16,293 nucleotides of DNA from positions 1 through 16,293 of the forward strand of contig VSNB01000045.1 in the NCBI GenBank assembly GCA_009774055.1. Direction: 5' to 3'. Position 1 is the first letter of the stretch; the number at the start of each line of letters is the position of its first letter. This DNA comes from Clostridiales bacterium. GTDB taxonomy: Bacteria; Bacillota; Clostridia; Oscillospirales; Oscillospiraceae. The notes beneath the pieces were generated by a model. That model worked only from the letters and a program-made list of their open reading frames with translations. It ran no database searches and was not told the origin of the DNA. Of the stretch, positions 13,571 through 16,293 are shown in pieces. A program made the position numbers and the translations under genes.

Positions 13571-13727
13571 GAACCTGTATTCACAGGCGGGGGATGCGGG
13601 CTTGGCGGGGGATTTTCCGCCCGGCAAGCAAAAAGCTGCGGGAATACTGGACGTATTTCTGTTTTTTCACGCGGCAGGGCTGAAATACCCTATCAGACGG
13701 CGTTCAACGCCTGTGAATACAGGTTCT
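13570..13727. mobile_element. MITE-like element with perfect 20-bp terminal inverted repeats
   Basis: AGAACCTGTATTCACAGGCG at 13570-13589 is the exact reverse complement of 13708-13727. The 158-bp interval holds no ORF and contains nested symmetry: AATAC (13643-13647) and GTATT (13653-13657) lie almost at the element centre, and CTGC (13635-13638) can pair with GCAG (13674-13677). The left arm starts at the last base of the rpoZ stop codon. No clear target duplication is seen (left flank AGTA, right flank GATT). The layout fits a non-autonomous transposon derivative, but a large processed hairpin in the rpoZ mRNA is an alternative. No second copy is in this window and no transposase gene is present. 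Confidence 0.7.
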
Positions 13728-13736
13728 GATTCTCTC

Positions 13737-13757
13737 AAAGCGGCGTCAGCCGCTTTT
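13737..13757 (+). terminator. Probable terminator of the yicC-rpoZ operon
   Basis: AAAGCGGC (13737-13744), loop GTCA, then GCCGCTTTT (13749-13757): an 8-bp stem ending in a short T run. It is weaker than the ABC terminator because the T run is only four. It was probably close to rpoZ before the inverted-repeat element came between them. Confidence 0.7.
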
Positions 13758-13785
13758 CCTGCGAAAAGAGGGGAATCATAGACCC

Positions 13786-16239
13786 ATGGAGCTGGCCAAT
13801 ATTGCGCGGGTGGCGGTTTCTGCTGCCACCTATACTATCGACAAGCCATATGACTACCTGATCCCCGAAAAGCTGCTGCCTAAGGTCCGGCCCGGGGTGC
13901 GGGTGACCGTGCCCTTCGGCAGGGGCAATAAAACCAGCGAGGGCTTCGTCCTGACCGTGGGCCAGGACAGCAAGCGGGGCGGGCTGAAGGCCGTTGGCGA
14001 TGTCCTGGACGATGAGAGCGTCCTGGGGGCCCAGCAGATCAAGTTGGCCCTCTGGCTGCGGGAGCGGTATTTCTGCACCTTGTATAACGCGGTCAAGGTT
14101 CTGCTGCCCGCTGGGCTGTGGTACCGCATCAGGGAGGTCTGCACTTTGGCGGTCTCCCGGGAGGAGGCCCTGGAGGCTGGGGCCAACGAGCGGGAGTGCC
14201 GGGTCCTGGAGGCCCTGGCCGCCCACGGCGGCAGCGCCGAGCTGGAGACGCTGCGCCTGGCCTGCGGCGAGACGGCGGGAACGGTGGTCCGGGAGCTGCA
14301 GCGGCGGGGACTTCTCACCATTGATGCCGCCGCTGACCGGAAGATCTCCGACAAAAAGGCCAGTCAGGCTTCCCTGGCGGTTTCCGCGGAGGAGGCCATG
14401 GCCGCCGTGGAGCCGAAGCAGCGCAGCGCGCCCATGCGCTATGAGGTGGTGAAGCTGCTGTGCACTATCGGCAGCGCCCTCTCCAGCGAAATCTGCTATT
14501 TTACCGGCGCCACCATGCGGACGCTGAAGGGGCTGGAAAAGAGCGGACTGGTAACGCTGACCCAGGTGGAGGTGCTGCGGGTCCCCAAGCCGGAGCCCGC
14601 CGACGGCGCACCCATCGTCCTCAGCGAGGAGCAGCAGGCGGCCTATGACGGCGTTGTGGAGCGGATGGACCAGGGTGGCGCGTCCTGTGCGCTGCTCTAC
14701 GGTGTCACCGGCAGCGGCAAGACCTCGGTGTATATCCGCCTCCTTCAGGAGGTGGTCCGGCGGGGCCGGCGGGGGATGATCCTGGTACCGGAAATCGCCC
14801 TGACGCCCCAGATGATGGCGAAATTCAGCGCCTATTTTGGAGGCCGTGTGGTCATGCTCCACAGCGGCCTGCGCATGACCGAGCGGTACGACCAGTGGAA
14901 GCGGGTCCGCCGGGGAGAGGTGGACATCGTCCTGGGCACCCGCAGCGCGGTGTTCGCGCCGCTGGAGGACCTGGGAATGATTATCCTGGACGAGGAGCAC
15001 GAGAGCAGCTACCAGTCCGAGGACCCGCCCCGCTACCACGCCCGGGATGCGGCGAAGTTCCTCTGCGCCCAGCAGAACGCCATCCTGGTCCTGGGTTCAG
15101 CTACGCCGTCGGTGGAGACGACCTTCCAGGCCCAGAAGGGCGTGTACCAGAAACTGATCCTCCGCTCCCGGTTCAACCGGCAGCCCCTGCCCAGGGTGGT
15201 GATCGCCGATATGCGGGAGGAGGTCCGCGCCGGCAGCGCCGGCGTCATTAGCACACCCCTCCGGCGGGAGCTGGAGGAGAACCTGACGCGGGGGGAGCAG
15301 AGCATTTTGTTCCTCAACCGCCGGGGCAGCAGCCGGATGCTGCTGTGCGGCGAGTGCGGAGAGAGGCCGGAGTGCCCCCGGTGCAGCGTACCGCTGACCT
15401 ACCACAGTGCCAACGGGCGGCTGATGTGCCACTACTGCGGCCATTCGGAGCGCGCGGCCAGACAGTGTCCGGAGTGCGGGGGCCTCATGAAGCAGGTTGG
15501 CGCGGGCACCCAGAAGGTGGAGGAGGAGCTGAAGGAGCTGTTTCCCGCCGCCGGGGTGCTGCGCATGGACGCGGACACGGTGTCCGGCAACCACGAGGCG
15601 CTGCTGGACAAATTCGACAAAGAGAAGATTCCCATCCTCCTGGGCACCCAGATGGTGGCGAAGGGGCTGGATTTTGAGAATGTGACCCTGGTGGGCGTGG
15701 TGGCGGCGGACCTGGGGCTGTATGTGGACAATTACCACGCCGCCGAGCGGACCTTCAGTCTGCTGACCCAGGTAGTGGGCCGGGCGGGCCGGGGGAGCAA
15801 GGACGGACGCGCAGTGATCCAGACCTACACGCCGGACAATGAGGTGATTACCGCCGCCGCCGCCCAGGATTACAACAGCTTTTACGCATCGGAGATCCGT
15901 ATCCGCCGGGCGCGGCGGTACCCGCCCTTCGCGGATATTTTTACCTTTACCGTTTCCGGGCCCGAGGAGGGGGGGGTGCTTCGCGCCGCCGCCCAGCTGC
16001 GGGAGGCCATGCGGAGCGGGGTGCGGTATCCCACCGCAGCCAACATGGCGGTGGAGATTTTGGGACCGGCCCCGGCCCCGGTGGTGAAGGTGAATAACCG
16101 GTTTCGCTATCGGGTGTTTTGGGTAGGGAAGAACGATCATACCACCAGGGAGTTGATTTCCTATTACATTCGGACGTTTCATCAGAAGAAGGAGAACAGG
16201 GGGATGAATCTGTTTGTGGACTGCAACGCAGAAGATTAA
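13786..16239 (+). CDS. priA: Primosomal protein N' (replication restart helicase PriA)
   Basis: An 817-residue 3'-to-5' DNA helicase that recognises stalled forks and reloads the replisome. Seen: an N-terminal DNA-binding domain (about 1-110, VAVSAATYTIDKPYDYLIPE); a winged-helix part; Walker A GVTGSGKT at 306-313; IALTPQMM after motif Ia; DEEH at 402-405; GSATPS at 438-443; a zinc region with eight cysteines (521, 524, 530, 533, 548, 551, 561, 564); and helicase motifs V and VI (GTQMVAKGLDFENVTLVGV, QVVGRAGRG). The C-terminal domain ends near residue 817, the usual size. The ATG at 13786 follows GAGGGG by 13 nt, a weak spacing. No promoter is evident in the 28 nt between terminator and gene, so its transcription source is unclear. 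Confidence 0.97.
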   Translation: MELANIARVAVSAATYTIDKPYDYLIPEKLLPKVRPGVRVTVPFGRGNKTSEGFVLTVGQDSKRGGLKAVGDVLDDESVLGAQQIKLALWLRERYFCTLYNAVKVLLPAGLWYRIREVCTLAVSREEALEAGANERECRVLEALAAHGGSAELETLRLACGETAGTVVRELQRRGLLTIDAAADRKISDKKASQASLAVSAEEAMAAVEPKQRSAPMRYEVVKLLCTIGSALSSEICYFTGATMRTLKGLEKSGLVTLTQVEVLRVPKPEPADGAPIVLSEEQQAAYDGVVERMDQGGASCALLYGVTGSGKTSVYIRLLQEVVRRGRRGMILVPEIALTPQMMAKFSAYFGGRVVMLHSGLRMTERYDQWKRVRRGEVDIVLGTRSAVFAPLEDLGMIILDEEHESSYQSEDPPRYHARDAAKFLCAQQNAILVLGSATPSVETTFQAQKGVYQKLILRSRFNRQPLPRVVIADMREEVRAGSAGVISTPLRRELEENLTRGEQSILFLNRRGSSRMLLCGECGERPECPRCSVPLTYHSANGRLMCHYCGHSERAARQCPECGGLMKQVGAGTQKVEEELKELFPAAGVLRMDADTVSGNHEALLDKFDKEKIPILLGTQMVAKGLDFENVTLVGVVAADLGLYVDNYHAAERTFSLLTQVVGRAGRGSKDGRAVIQTYTPDNEVITAAAAQDYNSFYASEIRIRRARRYPPFADIFTFTVSGPEEGGVLRAAAQLREAMRSGVRYPTAANMAVEILGPAPAPVVKVNNRFRYRVFWVGKNDHTTRELISYYIRTFHQKKENRGMNLFVDCNAED

Positions 16240-16241
16240 AC

Positions 16242-16262
16242 TTCGCCGCCTCCGGCGGCGAA
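16242..16262. terminator. GC-rich hairpin after priA
   Basis: TTCGCCGCC (16242-16250), loop TCC, GGCGGCGAA (16254-16262): a perfect 9-bp stem starting two bases after the priA stop codon. It lacks a T run, so it may be a weak or factor-assisted terminator, or an RNA-stabilising hairpin. Confidence 0.5.
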
Positions 16263-16293
16263 CGGGAGTGATTTCTCGAATCGGCCCGGGGGC

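Noticed and set aside
13735..15039. Minus-strand open frame of 434 codons opposite priA
   Set aside because: Antisense shadow of priA; composition is typical of reverse-frame translation.

Overview
The window looks like a chromosomal segment of a GC-rich gut Clostridium relative, most likely Oscillospiraceae (Flavonifractor / Lawsonibacter / Oscillibacter type). The evidence is Firmicutes-type gene sets (cdaA-cdaR, yicC-remA-gmk-rpoZ-priA), clostridial GluRS and compact ProRS sequence types, AGGAGG-like ribosome binding sites and consensus sigma-70 promoters. Taxonomy is inferred from protein style, not from a search. I see no tRNA, rRNA, CRISPR array, phage gene or transposase gene.

Layout. 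1-2403, minus strand: the 5' 339 codons of gltX, two coupled GNAT acetyltransferases with their own promoter, and a small XRE repressor-like gene. 2404-2923 is a regulatory zone. A promoter pair diverges from two matching dyads (ACTC-N4-GAG), a 73-codon ORF of uncertain status follows, and a second strong promoter carries two TATCG-N5-(C/T)GATA dyads 24 bp apart. 2924-4909: a NatA/NatB-like ABC exporter ending in a good terminator. 4935-6498: proS with its own promoter, then a hairpin shared with the convergent greA. 6503-7006 minus: greA. 7007-7328: AT-rich divergent promoter region.

7329-11415, plus: cdaA-cdaR (c-di-AMP synthesis and its regulator), then a tightly packed rseC-like gene, a DUF5685 gene and a J-domain gene. 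The last three all carry cysteine-rich motifs. 11455-13570: yicC-remA-gmk-rpoZ, a conserved Firmicutes cluster. 13570-13727: a 158-bp element with perfect 20-bp terminal inverted repeats, lodged exactly at the rpoZ stop codon and before the rpoZ-side terminator. 13786-16239: priA, followed by a hairpin.

How the genes work together: most of the window is core information processing (gltX, proS, greA, rpoZ, gmk, yicC, priA) and second-messenger signalling (cdaAR). The accessory parts are the GNAT pair, the XRE/ABC locus and the MITE-like element. The least explained parts are the two-operator regulatory zone before the ABC exporter, the rseC/DUF5685/J-protein trio, and the inverted-repeat element between rpoZ and priA.
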